The notes under the pieces: generated by a model
The model's database searches: none
What the model was told of the DNA's origin: nothing
What the model saw: the letters and a program-made list of their open reading frames with translations, nothing else
Made by a program: the position numbers and the translations under genes
Source of the DNA: an uncultured bacterium
Lineage (GTDB): Bacteria; Bacillota; Negativicutes; Veillonellales; Veillonellaceae
Assembly (NCBI GenBank): GCA_905214495.1
Contig: CAJMLW010000006.1
Span: 22,571 to 86,570 of the forward strand
DNA: 64,000 bases
Direction: 5' to 3'
Shown here: positions 26,579 to 35,786 of the stretch, one piece after another
Layout of the letters: each line of letters opens with the position of its first letter
Numbering within the stretch: position 1 is the first letter of the stretch

Positions 26579-27025
26579 TCATATAGATAACATCTCCATA
26601 GGGTTATGATAATACGGCTCACATTCAATAAAACCATACTTCTTGTACAGATGGATCGCTGCTTGTAACGGTTCAATTGTATCTAATACCATCTCTTTAT
26701 AACCAGAGTCCTTAGCATGGTCCATGATGCTTTCAATCAGACGATCACCGAGAGCATGACCACGACCCTCGGAACGCACATAGAGGCGTTTCATTTCACA
26801 ACGGGTATCACTATGCTGATAATACGCCACCATGCCGAGCACGACATCATTATCATCAATAGCAACCAATAATTCACCATTTGGTGCCGTATATTTTTCT
26901 GCTATATCTGCTAATTCCTTATCTAAATTCTGAAAGGACAAATCGCGACCAAGCCACTGCGTATACTCAGTAATCAACTCTTTTACTTGATCTAAATACG
27001 GTTTGCCATCAATAATTTTAATCAT
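26579..27025 (-). CDS. GNAT-family N-acetyltransferase
   Basis: 148 residues. Motif A: MKRLYVRSEGRGHALGDRLIE; later MVLDTIEPLQAAIHLYKKYGF, the usual GNAT ending. GGAG site before ATG. It lies between the nuclease-like gene and the EF-Tu domain III-like gene, all on the minus strand. Substrate unknown. Confidence 0.82.
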   Translation of the reverse strand: MIKIIDGKPYLDQVKELITEYTQWLGRDLSFQNLDKELADIAEKYTAPNGELLVAIDDNDVVLGMVAYYQHSDTRCEMKRLYVRSEGRGHALGDRLIESIMDHAKDSGYKEMVLDTIEPLQAAIHLYKKYGFIECEPYYHNPMEMLSI

Positions 27026-27055
27026 ATAAACTCCAACGGATATAATACTCTACAA

Positions 27056-27379
27056 TCATTTTTCCCCATGTAGCTTATGTTGAAAGATTTCTTTTACAAC
27101 CCCTTCACCAACAATATTACCGCTATCCATGATAAGGAACTCTGTACCTACTTGTAGTGCAGAATAATCTATATCTTCGTTTACTGGCAACGCATTTGCA
27201 CGTATTGATTTATCAAAGATAACATCTTCACCATCAATAAAGTTTACACTTAACAGCTGATCAGAACCCTTTATAACAAGATGCGGGCAATACTTTCCAT
27301 TATTCAGATTCGGTGGAGTTCTCCTCTTCTTGCTGAAGAAAGTAACTGTACAGCAAATAGTAAAATCTAAATCGCTCAT
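27056..27379 (-). CDS. Stand-alone EF-Tu domain III-like small protein
   Basis: 107 residues from the ATG at 27379, six bases after GAGG. The pattern resembles the C-terminal barrel of EF-Tu: an early KKRRTPPNLNNGKYCPHLV segment and the ending VGTEFLIMDSGNIVGEGVVKEI, which parallels the RFTIREGGRTVGAGVV end of EF-Tu. There is no GTPase domain. The function of such isolated domains is not known to me. A reading frame ending at 27388 overlaps its upstream region and may be a coupled or decayed neighbour. Confidence 0.5.
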   Translation of the reverse strand: MSDLDFTICCTVTFFSKKRRTPPNLNNGKYCPHLVIKGSDQLLSVNFIDGEDVIFDKSIRANALPVNEDIDYSALQVGTEFLIMDSGNIVGEGVVKEIFQHKLHGEK

Positions 27380-27387
27380 GTTACGCC

Positions 27388-27573
27388 TCATTCAACTACA
27401 TATACCATATCACCTTTAAAGTATATGTTCATTATACAATGTACGGGATTCCCTTCGGTCCATAACCAACCTTGCAGCACAGCTCGTCCCCAGTTATAAG
27501 TCTCTACAATGACCTCAAATTCACTTTCACTATACTCCTGCTGATACTGAGGCAACTCAATTCTTTTACCTCT
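27388..27573 (-). pseudogene. Short frame without a start, possible 5'-truncated gene
   Basis: On the minus strand an open frame of about 60 codons runs from 27573 to a TGA at 27388-27390, with protein-like content (SEFEVIVETYNWGRAVLQG, WLWTEGNPVHC, YFKGDMVYVVE). No ATG/GTG/TTG lies at correct distance from the AGAGG at its 5' end, so it may start at ATT or be a remnant. It carries the ribosome site of the next gene. Confidence 0.4.
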
Positions 27574-27608
27574 GAAAGTATCTTATTAACACACGAAGTA
27601 CTTAACAT

Positions 27609-28871
27609 CTAAAAAATACGATTATTTTCTTTCATAAGGAAATCATACTTATTATCTTTAATTTCATCGCTATAAAAATAATCTATTTTATCAGCTAAAC
27701 TAGCAAAATCCAAAAAATTAATTGACGAAAACTCATCAGTTGAAAGCCCAGTGTTCAATACATATTTATAGTTTTCAAAATCATAAAACTTATTAGGATC
27801 TTCAGATATTAAGTCCAAGTAAATATTATTCGATTTTGATAACAAACAAATATATTGAAAGTCCCTATCTATATATTGTGTATTATTATCAGGATGTGCC
27901 ATCGAAAAATGTTGATTTGGAGTTAACATAATTAGGTTCTCTACAAAGTCAGCAATCTCAGGGTGTTCTGATTGAGCAAAAATATGATGAGCTTGTGTTG
28001 CTTTAATATTTTCGCTTGATTGATAAACTTCAGACAACCCCCCTGCTTGAATCTCATTATACTTACGAATAGCTTTTTTTGCCTTATTAACTGTATAGTT
28101 TTTGAAAGCCCTGACTTGCAATTGCACTGTTGTCGGTTCATGTTCCAATCTCGTAATCGTCTTATCTTTTCCACTAAGCTCATCTCGCCAATTCAAACGA
28201 TTATATTGTAAATCATTTAACGTTATTATATTCTTTGAAATTCTTCCTTTTTCAGTTCCTAATTTTCTTAATTTAAAAGCAAGAGGATTTAATACTTTAG
28301 TAAATATTCGCCCACATTCAGTTACACCATTTATTTTAGTGTAAGTAATAGTAAAATGAATAAATGTATCTCTTAACTCTTTATAAGAGTCATTATTTTG
28401 TTTACTAAAAAATTTACTAAAAATATTAATTAAATCACTATCAATCAATACTTTAGAAATATATTCATATAGAAAATTCAAAGCATTTATAGGACGTAAC
28501 GCAATTTTATCTATTATTTGTCGATTATTAATAGAGTAATAATATCTATTCTTTTCCCTCCTAACATTTAACACTTTGCTATAAGCTAGTAATTTAATTG
28601 GTTGTCCAAAATATTTATCATATTCATTCCCAGCTTTTAACTCAGGATCAGGCTTTGAAAAGATTTCAATAACATTTTCTCTAGCATAATCGCTATGCCA
28701 AATTTCTGATACAGTAAATTCTGAGCAGCCTGTAGCATCGACATATTCACATATACAATCTGCAATTATTGATAAAACATCATATGTACACTTTTGGTCT
28801 ATCCAACGTGCATCCCCTGATTCTCTAACATCATAATTATATCTACTAAAAAAATCTTTATATACATTCAT
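27609..28871 (-). CDS. HNH restriction endonuclease of a type II system
   Basis: 420 residues. The HNH core is H295-H296 (QAHHIFAQ), N312 (FVENLIMLTP) and H321 (NQHFSMAH), in the C-terminal third, which is where the type IIS enzyme Eco31I carries its HNH site; the N-terminal 290 residues would then recognise DNA. It is the last gene of an operon with an XRE controller, a fused cytosine/adenine methyltransferase and a 169-residue protein. Recognition site unknown. Asymmetric-site (type IIS) cutting is inferred from the double methyltransferase. Confidence 0.72.
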   Translation of the reverse strand: MNVYKDFFSRYNYDVRESGDARWIDQKCTYDVLSIIADCICEYVDATGCSEFTVSEIWHSDYARENVIEIFSKPDPELKAGNEYDKYFGQPIKLLAYSKVLNVRREKNRYYYSINNRQIIDKIALRPINALNFLYEYISKVLIDSDLINIFSKFFSKQNNDSYKELRDTFIHFTITYTKINGVTECGRIFTKVLNPLAFKLRKLGTEKGRISKNIITLNDLQYNRLNWRDELSGKDKTITRLEHEPTTVQLQVRAFKNYTVNKAKKAIRKYNEIQAGGLSEVYQSSENIKATQAHHIFAQSEHPEIADFVENLIMLTPNQHFSMAHPDNNTQYIDRDFQYICLLSKSNNIYLDLISEDPNKFYDFENYKYVLNTGLSTDEFSSINFLDFASLADKIDYFYSDEIKDNKYDFLMKENNRIF

Positions 28872-28886
28872 ATAATACCTCTGGAA

Positions 28887-29396
28887 CTATAGTGCCCAGC
28901 CTCTATTAAAGTGTTCTATAATAGTTTCAATATCTTGATTTTGATCTAACGGTTGATCTTGCAACTCGCGTCTCAAGATATTAATTATACAGTTACGTTC
29001 ACTAGGACAAACCGAACGAGTATAACCAGATTCAGATACAGAAAATCTATATGTGGTAATTAAATGATTAATATATTTATTAGAATTTATTCTACGTGTA
29101 ATGTTATTTCTACCTGCACTAGAAACTCGACTCAAAGCAGGAATATAGTCATTAAGAATTTCTATGTCATTGTAATAATGAATTCTATATTCACGATTCC
29201 ATGCACCATCTACATTATTCTGTTCAATATGAATACTAATACTATCGTCAAATAGACTTAATTCACATCCGTGTCCACGATAATGCCTAATATTAGATAA
29301 AAAGCCCAATGTTTCTGCATATTCAATTATATTATTAAACCTTACCCCCGATATTCCCCAACGCGAATTATTTGTAGTGTAATCTAAACTAATCAT
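28887..29396 (-). CDS. Unknown protein inside the restriction-modification operon
   Basis: 169 residues, not recognised. It is hydrophilic, has no membrane segment, and is rich in N, R and I (SSAGRNNITRRINSNKYI, SECNIL-type C-terminal helix IINILRRELQ). It lies 8 bp after the methyltransferase and 15 bp before the HNH nuclease, with its own AGGGGG site, so it is made together with them. Possible jobs are an accessory recognition subunit or a helper of the nuclease; neither can be shown from sequence. Confidence 0.55.
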   Translation of the reverse strand: MISLDYTTNNSRWGISGVRFNNIIEYAETLGFLSNIRHYRGHGCELSLFDDSISIHIEQNNVDGAWNREYRIHYYNDIEILNDYIPALSRVSSAGRNNITRRINSNKYINHLITTYRFSVSESGYTRSVCPSERNCIINILRRELQDQPLDQNQDIETIIEHFNRGWAL

Positions 29397-29404
29397 TTTT
29401 CCCC

Positions 29405-31915
29405 CTATATCGCTTGATTAATTCCAAACCAATAACAACTAGATTTATCAATATTCAAAGAACGCGTCTGATAGTTCCTTGCTATTCTATAAAAGGTTCT
29501 GAACTCATCACTTGAAATATACTTTAATTGTTTATCCGTTAAATATAAATTTTTGTCTTTCAGTATTAATATAGCTACAGAACCATTGACAACATATCCC
29601 GCACCTTTCCTTATTATGCGTGGTTTATAGGTCATATTTGGTGTTAAATATACGTCTGTATTGTTAATAAATTTAGCCACAGTAAATTTTGATAGTGTAT
29701 CTAAATCTATAAAAGTATCATATCCATCAATGTCAACTAATTCGCCTGTATCTAATATATTTCTTGATTTAACCACTCTTATTGCATACTTATCACTTTT
29801 ACTTTGTGATGTATTCTGGTTAGTAATTTGCCGATCTCTAAAAACATCAAAAATGCCAAATTTCATTTTACAAAAAACCTTATCAAAGAAATCATCTCTA
29901 TATATAATCCAATAAGGTAAATTATTATCAAAAATATACTTACTTTTTTGAACAATAGACTTACTCATAGTTGTTGAAATAACTCTTGTACTCACAGGTT
30001 TCTTTGTAGAATCAACCATAATGTTAATAGTTTCCACAAGAACCCCTTTAAATCCATTCTCACCGAAGTCTATTATGGAGTCTATTCCATATGCCCTTAA
30101 GAACTCTCTAGTTTTTAAAAATTCTGGCGTATTAAGAATATTCTTGGGCATAATTAACGATACATAATTAGATAGCATTACAGCTTTTTCTAATATGAAT
30201 TCTGCCAGATTAGTTGACTCCTTATTAAAATTATCCTTTAATAAATTACTTCTATATAATCCACTAATTTTAGAAAAAGGTGGATTTCCTATAACTAAAT
30301 CAACTTTATTAAATTTATAGGTCATAAAGTCTTCGCAAATAAATTTCAAAGTAAAGTTATTTGGTATGTTGTCTTTATCATACAGAATTTTAAGCGCCTC
30401 AATCGTATTAAAATCTACATCAATAACTGTTAGATTTACATGCTTTTTGCTTTCATATTTTTTAAAAATAAATGGTAAGAAATTTCCAGCACCAACTGAT
30501 GGCTCTATTATATTAACTTCTTCTGAATCGAAGTCAGGTAAATTTTTAAATATTTCCTGAACAATAAATTTATTAGTAAAATATGCAGAATTTACTTGTC
30601 TTTTTGTATTTGCTAATTCAATGATTGCAGATAATGTTGATAAACTATATATATTTTTATTTTCCTGTAAAAATTGCTTTAATCTTTCATTATCAACAAG
30701 ATTATTTTGTTTAATCAAATCTTTTATTTCCTTATATGTTAACTTTGGAAATAAAAGATTTTTCTTTATTTTATTTGCAATCTGTCTAAAAATAATAGTC
30801 GGAACAGCCTCTCCAATACTCTGCCTAATATTCAACTCCTCTTTTTTTGATACTTTTTGTTTCTCAGCTACAGATAATTGATTCAAATCACTTAAATTAT
30901 AATCTACCCATTTAAATTCATCTGGAATTGTCATCATACGCATTAACTCTCGGATTGAAAAAACCCTATTATCAATGGGATGAATTGTATTTTGACTTGC
31001 CAATTGATCATTTCTAGTATGGATACAAGGAGCTACCTTATCATAAATCTGTCTTGTATATTTATCTGCATTTTTAGATTTATTTATAACTATTTTACCA
31101 TCTATAACTCTATGAGGTTTTAATTCATCACTATCATTATCGAATGCGCTTTGACCTTCCTTTAAGTTTTCTATCCATGACAACATATATTCCGGATAGA
31201 CTCTAAAGCTATGGAAAAAATCTTTGGAATCATATTCACCCCAATTTAAACTTTTCATATTGCCAATAACATCAAATAAACTTTTCTCCTTCATATAGTC
31301 TGGCATTAACTCCATCGGAGAAATTTCATCAGAAAACTTTTTATCCACACCAATAACAAGAGTACGTGTTCTAGATGAATTGGATCCATAATTTTTAAAG
31401 TTAAGAACTTCATTATGAATTAAATAGCTAGAACCTAACTCTTCACTTATCATATCACCAATTGATACAACATCACCTCTTTTATTTATACATCCAGTCT
31501 TCCAAAAAGCAGCAACATTCTCAAACAGAAAAAATCTTGGGTGAATGATTCTTATTAAATCTACACTTTCTCGAATGAGGCTATTTCTTTCAATTTCTTT
31601 ATCACTTTTCTTATGATTCGCAACACTCATACCCTGACAAGGTGGGGTAGCAATAACAACATCCACACAATCATTACCTAACTTATTCCATTTATTTATT
31701 TCCTCATAAATCAATTTTTTAGTTTCTTCTTGTTTTATATCTGCAGATATATAGCCACTTTCAAATTTACATTTTTTATTTAATCTTTGTATATTTAGCC
31801 TTTTTTCTAATAGTTCATTTGTAGCAATACATTCAAAGCCCTCAAGCTTAAAACCATAACAACCTACTCCTGCAGAAGAAAACAAAGAAATATATGTAGG
31901 CTTATTTTGAATCAT
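29405..31915 (-). CDS. Fused m5C and m6A DNA methyltransferase
   Basis: 836 residues with two complete catalytic parts. The N-terminal part is a C5-cytosine methyltransferase: motif I SLFSSAGVGCYGF, motif IV TPPCQGMS, motif VI ENV, motif VIII SSRTRTLVIGV, and motif X RQSIGEAVP near residue 375. The C-terminal part is an N6-adenine methyltransferase: motif I IEPSVGAGNFL near 495 and motif IV GNPPFSK near 570, followed by a target-recognition region. M.Esp3I-like enzymes are built this way to protect both strands of an asymmetric site. It overlaps the controller stop by four bases. The gene is AT-rich relative to its surroundings, suggesting transfer. Confidence 0.85.
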   Translation of the reverse strand: MIQNKPTYISLFSSAGVGCYGFKLEGFECIATNELLEKRLNIQRLNKKCKFESGYISADIKQEETKKLIYEEINKWNKLGNDCVDVVIATPPCQGMSVANHKKSDKEIERNSLIRESVDLIRIIHPRFFLFENVAAFWKTGCINKRGDVVSIGDMISEELGSSYLIHNEVLNFKNYGSNSSRTRTLVIGVDKKFSDEISPMELMPDYMKEKSLFDVIGNMKSLNWGEYDSKDFFHSFRVYPEYMLSWIENLKEGQSAFDNDSDELKPHRVIDGKIVINKSKNADKYTRQIYDKVAPCIHTRNDQLASQNTIHPIDNRVFSIRELMRMMTIPDEFKWVDYNLSDLNQLSVAEKQKVSKKEELNIRQSIGEAVPTIIFRQIANKIKKNLLFPKLTYKEIKDLIKQNNLVDNERLKQFLQENKNIYSLSTLSAIIELANTKRQVNSAYFTNKFIVQEIFKNLPDFDSEEVNIIEPSVGAGNFLPFIFKKYESKKHVNLTVIDVDFNTIEALKILYDKDNIPNNFTLKFICEDFMTYKFNKVDLVIGNPPFSKISGLYRSNLLKDNFNKESTNLAEFILEKAVMLSNYVSLIMPKNILNTPEFLKTREFLRAYGIDSIIDFGENGFKGVLVETINIMVDSTKKPVSTRVISTTMSKSIVQKSKYIFDNNLPYWIIYRDDFFDKVFCKMKFGIFDVFRDRQITNQNTSQSKSDKYAIRVVKSRNILDTGELVDIDGYDTFIDLDTLSKFTVAKFINNTDVYLTPNMTYKPRIIRKGAGYVVNGSVAILILKDKNLYLTDKQLKYISSDEFRTFYRIARNYQTRSLNIDKSSCYWFGINQAI

Positions 31916-32142
31916 ATTTTATTCCCTCTTTCAGTATTTACATCCGCAACATGTTCAATAACATCACTAAAATCACAATTTAATTCTTCACAAATTTTAT
32001 CTATCATTCTTAAACTGATATATTTATCTTTCCCCATATTGGCTAATGTTACAGAATTCATGCCTGTAATATTTTTTAAATCTGTTTTAGTCATATTTTT
32101 ATCAATAAGCAGCTTCCATAATCTTTTATAGCTAATAGCCAT
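31912..32142 (-). CDS. XRE-family small regulator, likely controller of the RM operon
   Basis: 76 residues from the ATG at 32142, after AAAGGTG. A Cro/C1-type helix-turn-helix fills most of it: MTKTDLKNITGMNSVTLANM, then SLRMIDKICEELNCDFSDVIE. This YozG-like type commonly precedes C5 methyltransferases. Its TGA overlaps the methyltransferase ATG (ATGA), so the two are translated together. It probably sets the timing of the modification and restriction genes. Confidence 0.8.
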   Translation of the reverse strand: MAISYKRLWKLLIDKNMTKTDLKNITGMNSVTLANMGKDKYISLRMIDKICEELNCDFSDVIEHVADVNTERGNKI

Positions 32143-32333
32143 TTTTTCACCTTTACTTTTATAAATATAATATTTATAAAAGTATATCATAAATTCATAT
32201 TTTTTTCTTATAAAACTACTGGTATCTTCTAAGTTAAATTAATGCTCCTATCTGCTATCTTCTAATAATTTGATTATTATAATCTAAGTCCAATCAAAAT
32301 AAGTTAAATATTTTGATTCCTTATCCAAAAATA

Positions 32334-32363
32334 ACAAAAAACCTCCCCTTAAAAGGGAGGTTT
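32334..32363 (-). terminator. guaA terminator
   Basis: On the minus strand AAACCTCCC-loop-GGGAGGTTT is followed by a T-run, 28 bases after the guaA stop. Confidence 0.85.
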
Positions 32364-32390
32364 CTCAACTAAAATATGACTGAAAATTTT

Positions 32391-33926
32391 TTATTCCCAC
32401 TCAATTGTAGCAGGTGGTTTAGATGTAATATCGTACACGATACGGTTGATGTGTTGTACTTCGTTTACGATACGACGGGAAATTGTGTCCAATACGTCGT
32501 AAGGGATGCGTGCCCAGTCAGCAGTCATGAAGTCTGTTGTTGTTACGCCACGCAATGCCAATGTGTAGTCGTATGTACGGAAGTCACCCATAACGCCTAC
32601 GGTACGTGTAGATGTTAGTACTGCAAAGTATTGGTTGATGCTGCGATCAAGACCAGCTTTTGCAATTTCGTCACGGAAGATGTAATCCGCATCACGCAAG
32701 ATGTCGAGTTTCTCTTTAGTGATTTCGCCCATTACGCGAATAGCAAGACCAGGACCTGGGAATGGTTGACGCCATACAAGGTAGTCCGCCAAGCCTAATT
32801 CAGCACCAAGTTCGCGCACTTCGTCTTTGAAGAGGTTGCGCAATGGTTCGATAAGGCCTTTGAAGTCTACAACTGCAGGCAAGCCGCCTACGTTGTGGTG
32901 AGATTTGATAACTTCTGCTTCGCCAGTACCGGACTCGATAACGTCAGGGTAGATTGTACCTTGCGCCAAGAAGTCAACAGAACCGATTTTACGGCCTTCG
33001 TCTTCGAATACGCGGATGAATTCTTCGCCGATAGCTTTACGTTTTGCTTCTGGATCTTCAAGACCAGCCAATTTATCTAAGAAACGTTTTTCCGCATCTA
33101 CGCGGATGAAATGCATGCCGGAATCTTTGAAAGCTGCTTCAACTTCGTCACCTTCGTTTTTACGCATTAAACCATGGTCAACGAAGATACAAGTCAATTG
33201 ATCACCAATAGCTTTAGAAATAAGAGCTGCTGCAACGGAGCTATCTACACCGCCGGACAATGCCAACAATACTTTACCATCCCCTACAGTGTTACGGATT
33301 TCTTCAATAGCAGTTTTCGCATAGTTTGCCATTGTCCATGTGCCTGTGAAACCACATACTTCATACAAGAAGTTGTGAAGCATTTCTTTACCATGTTCAG
33401 TGTGCAACACTTCTGCATGGTATTGCATAGCGTACAATTTGCGTTCTTTATTTTGCATGGATGCAACAGGGCAGTCTTTTGTATGCGCAATGATTTCGAA
33501 CCCTTCAGGAACTTTTGCTACATAGTCAACGTGGGACATCCAAACAACTTGGTCTTCGTCCAAGCCTTTGAACAATGGGGATGTAGTGTCCACTTTAGTA
33601 GGTGTTTTACCAAATTCACGGTTGTCCGCAGATTTAACTTCGCCACCCAATGTATGCGCCATAAATTGCATACCATAGCACATGCCAAGAACTGGAATGC
33701 CAAGTTCAAAGATTTCCTTTTCAATTTTAGGTGAATTCTCTTCATACACGCTGTTAGGACCACCAGTGAAGATGATACCTTGCGGCTTCAATTCCTTAAT
33801 TTTTTCCAATGCTTTGTTGTATGGATATACTTCGCAGTATACATGATTTTCACGAACGCGACGTGCAATCAACTGATTATATTGACCGCCGAAATCGACA
33901 ACAATAACAAATTCCTTGTTTTCCAT
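32391..33926 (-). CDS. guaA: GMP synthase (glutamine-hydrolysing)
   Basis: 511 residues. N-terminal class I glutamine amidotransferase: nucleophile in GMCYGMQ near residue 83 and YHAEVLHTEHG near 168. ATP pyrophosphatase P-loop LALSGGVDSSVAA near 223, and the conserved C-terminal IEWE end. It converts XMP to GMP with ATP and glutamine. GGAGGAACT before the ATG. The leader has a TATAAT near 34043, a GCGTTTT / AAAACGC hairpin, and an ACTTTCACA motif, but I see no purine riboswitch core. Confidence 0.95.
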   Translation of the reverse strand: MENKEFVIVVDFGGQYNQLIARRVRENHVYCEVYPYNKALEKIKELKPQGIIFTGGPNSVYEENSPKIEKEIFELGIPVLGMCYGMQFMAHTLGGEVKSADNREFGKTPTKVDTTSPLFKGLDEDQVVWMSHVDYVAKVPEGFEIIAHTKDCPVASMQNKERKLYAMQYHAEVLHTEHGKEMLHNFLYEVCGFTGTWTMANYAKTAIEEIRNTVGDGKVLLALSGGVDSSVAAALISKAIGDQLTCIFVDHGLMRKNEGDEVEAAFKDSGMHFIRVDAEKRFLDKLAGLEDPEAKRKAIGEEFIRVFEDEGRKIGSVDFLAQGTIYPDVIESGTGEAEVIKSHHNVGGLPAVVDFKGLIEPLRNLFKDEVRELGAELGLADYLVWRQPFPGPGLAIRVMGEITKEKLDILRDADYIFRDEIAKAGLDRSINQYFAVLTSTRTVGVMGDFRTYDYTLALRGVTTTDFMTADWARIPYDVLDTISRRIVNEVQHINRIVYDITSKPPATIEWE

Positions 33927-34118
33927 AGTTCCTCCGTATGCATCTTTTGTGAAAGTACATTCACCAATTTATAATGTCCATACATTCCTGTACTGGGGGT
34001 TGCGTTTTACAAGCAAAACGCTAAATTTCATTACATTTTATTATACCATAGGAACAATATGTACTCCATATATTCCGTATGAAAGTTATGAATTAGTTTT
34101 TAATGTTCGGATTTTAGA

Positions 34119-34325
34119 TTACTTCAGGCCTGTAGTATCTTTGAGTAGCTTATGCATCTGCACAGCCCCAACGGGACAAATAGAGTAGCAATCGCCACAA
34201 CTAATACACCCCTTACCAATGATAAATTTTGTAGACCCTTCTGTGATGCATTGAACAGGACAATCTTCAGCACAAGCCCCACATTTCACGCAGGTATCGT
34301 CTATATCAAATTTTAGATTGCTCAT
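34119..34325 (-). CDS. 2[4Fe-4S] ferredoxin
   Basis: 68 residues with two complete sets: CVKCGACAEDCP near residues 12-23 and CISCGDCYSICP near 40-51. A small soluble low-potential electron carrier of clostridial type. GAGGTGATGTTAT before the ATG. It lies between guaA and the HAD phosphatase on the same strand without obvious cotranscription. Partners could include pyruvate:ferredoxin oxidoreductase or the CODH-like enzyme elsewhere in this window (inference). Confidence 0.93.
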   Translation of the reverse strand: MSNLKFDIDDTCVKCGACAEDCPVQCITEGSTKFIIGKGCISCGDCYSICPVGAVQMHKLLKDTTGLK

Positions 34326-34372
34326 ATAACATCACCTCTCTATCAATCATAAGATATAGTATCTATCCATTA

Positions 34373-34455
34373 TCTGCTTACTATTTCCATTAGCCTCTTA
34401 GTATTTCTATTAGTAGACTAGTATGTCCCTTAATAGCTTAGTATTTCTATTTATT
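34373..34455. repeat. Imperfect short tandem repeat
   Basis: Four imperfect units of about 20 bases built on CTTAGTATTTCTATTAG run through the gap between the HAD gene and the ferredoxin gene and into the HAD 3' end. No function seen. Confidence 0.5.
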
Positions 34456-35391
34456 TTCCAGCTCACGGTTATACGCAATAGCCGAATATAGTGCACGAGC
34501 TACGCCATAGTGATTATTATCTGTCGTTTCATAACGTGCGGCAGCTTTCACATTATCTCGTGCATTACCCATAGCCACGCTAGCGCTGGCAAAGCGAATC
34601 ATGGATAGATCATTTTCGCTGTCGCCGATGGTCATTACCTCGTCAGGCGTATAGCCCCAATGGTTCGCTAAGGCCTCTACAGCTGTGCCTTTTGTCGTAT
34701 GAGGTAACACAAATTCTAAATTGCCTTCACTCGATTCAAGAACATCATAAAAGCGTTCGCGCCCTTTGCCATCTACAGCTGCACCTTGGAACGCATCCCG
34801 CAAATTAGCTAGGATGCGTTCACGTATACGTTCATCGCCGTAAAAGATTTGGATTTTCTCTGGTCCCTCTGGTAACGATTCTAAATGGGCTATTAAATCG
34901 GGCACTATGGTACGTGTTGTTAAAATGAAAGGCCGGATATTCGGTCTAAAGAAATGTTCTGCTTGCGCTGTCTCATTACCAACAACAGGGTATTGACCGA
35001 AAATCTCGGCTTTCACATAAGCCTCTACAAACACACCGTAGGTCATCAATTTTCGTACTAAATCTATAGCACGAATTTTATCAAAGGAAATATGAACAAG
35101 TTCTTTTTGCTCCTCTTTATCCATAACATAGGCACCATTGGTGCACACAAAATAGCGCAAGCACGGCATGGCGTCGATTACATCATCCATCTCATGCCAC
35201 GCACGGCCCGATGCAATAGCCACGCGGATACCGCTTTCACGAGCGGCACGAACCGCATTGACAACCTCAGGATCCACGGATTTCGCGTCGTTTACTAAAG
35301 TGCCATCCACGTCGGACGCGATGAATCGAATCGGTGTATCACCAGTAAGGCCTATATAGTTTTTAATGTCTAATGGTTCAGATGCGGACAT
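34447..35391 (-). CDS. HAD-superfamily phosphatase, Cof/YidA type
   Basis: 314 residues. HAD motif I ASDVDGTLVND near residue 25, motif II SGR, and motif IV GDSENDLSMI near 254, with a C2-type cap between, as in Cof-like sugar-phosphate phosphatases. AAAGGAGG before the ATG. Substrate not predictable. It stands alone between the ferredoxin and a decayed stretch. Confidence 0.85.
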   Translation of the reverse strand: MSASEPLDIKNYIGLTGDTPIRFIASDVDGTLVNDAKSVDPEVVNAVRAARESGIRVAIASGRAWHEMDDVIDAMPCLRYFVCTNGAYVMDKEEQKELVHISFDKIRAIDLVRKLMTYGVFVEAYVKAEIFGQYPVVGNETAQAEHFFRPNIRPFILTTRTIVPDLIAHLESLPEGPEKIQIFYGDERIRERILANLRDAFQGAAVDGKGRERFYDVLESSEGNLEFVLPHTTKGTAVEALANHWGYTPDEVMTIGDSENDLSMIRFASASVAMGNARDNVKAAARYETTDNNHYGVARALYSAIAYNRELENK

Positions 35392-35487
35392 AAAACCTCC
35401 TTTAATACAATATAAATTTTACTTGATGTACAATATAGATAATCACATAAGATTGTAGAATGACTATTTCAAAGGATGTGAAATCAT

Positions 35488-35730
35488 ATGCATATAATAA
35501 TCAATCGAGATGCCGTTTGTGCGGCCGATGATATGAGTCATCATCACTGGAAATAACGTGGTCTGGGCGCTCCATCACCACGACATTGAGGTGGGCACTT
35601 ATTTCACCCAAAATCGTAGTTTTATAAATGGCAATGTTCCCTTATCATCTATTATCAGTAATTCTGAAAGAGGCAACGAATTCTATCTACGATATTACAG
35701 TTCCCCAGACAGATACAGGAAACATTTTAT
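35488..35730 (+). pseudogene. Frameshifted small gene remnant
   Basis: An ATG at 35488 after AAAGGATGTG opens 22 codons (MHIIINRDAVCAADDMS...) that stop at TAA; a shifted frame then continues for about 65 codons with protein-like content (VVWALHHHDIEVGTYFTQN, ISNSERGNEFYLRYYSS) to a TAG near 35730. The two parts probably were one gene of about 90 codons. Product not recognised. Confidence 0.4.
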
Positions 35731-35786
35731 TTAGCGCTATTCCCATCAGCTAGAAACTATTTAGTAATATTATATGTAGATGAGAA

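Noticed and set aside
33927..34118. Possible purine riboswitch upstream of guaA
   Set aside because: No conserved purine aptamer core was found; only a short GCGTTTT/AAAACGC hairpin is present.
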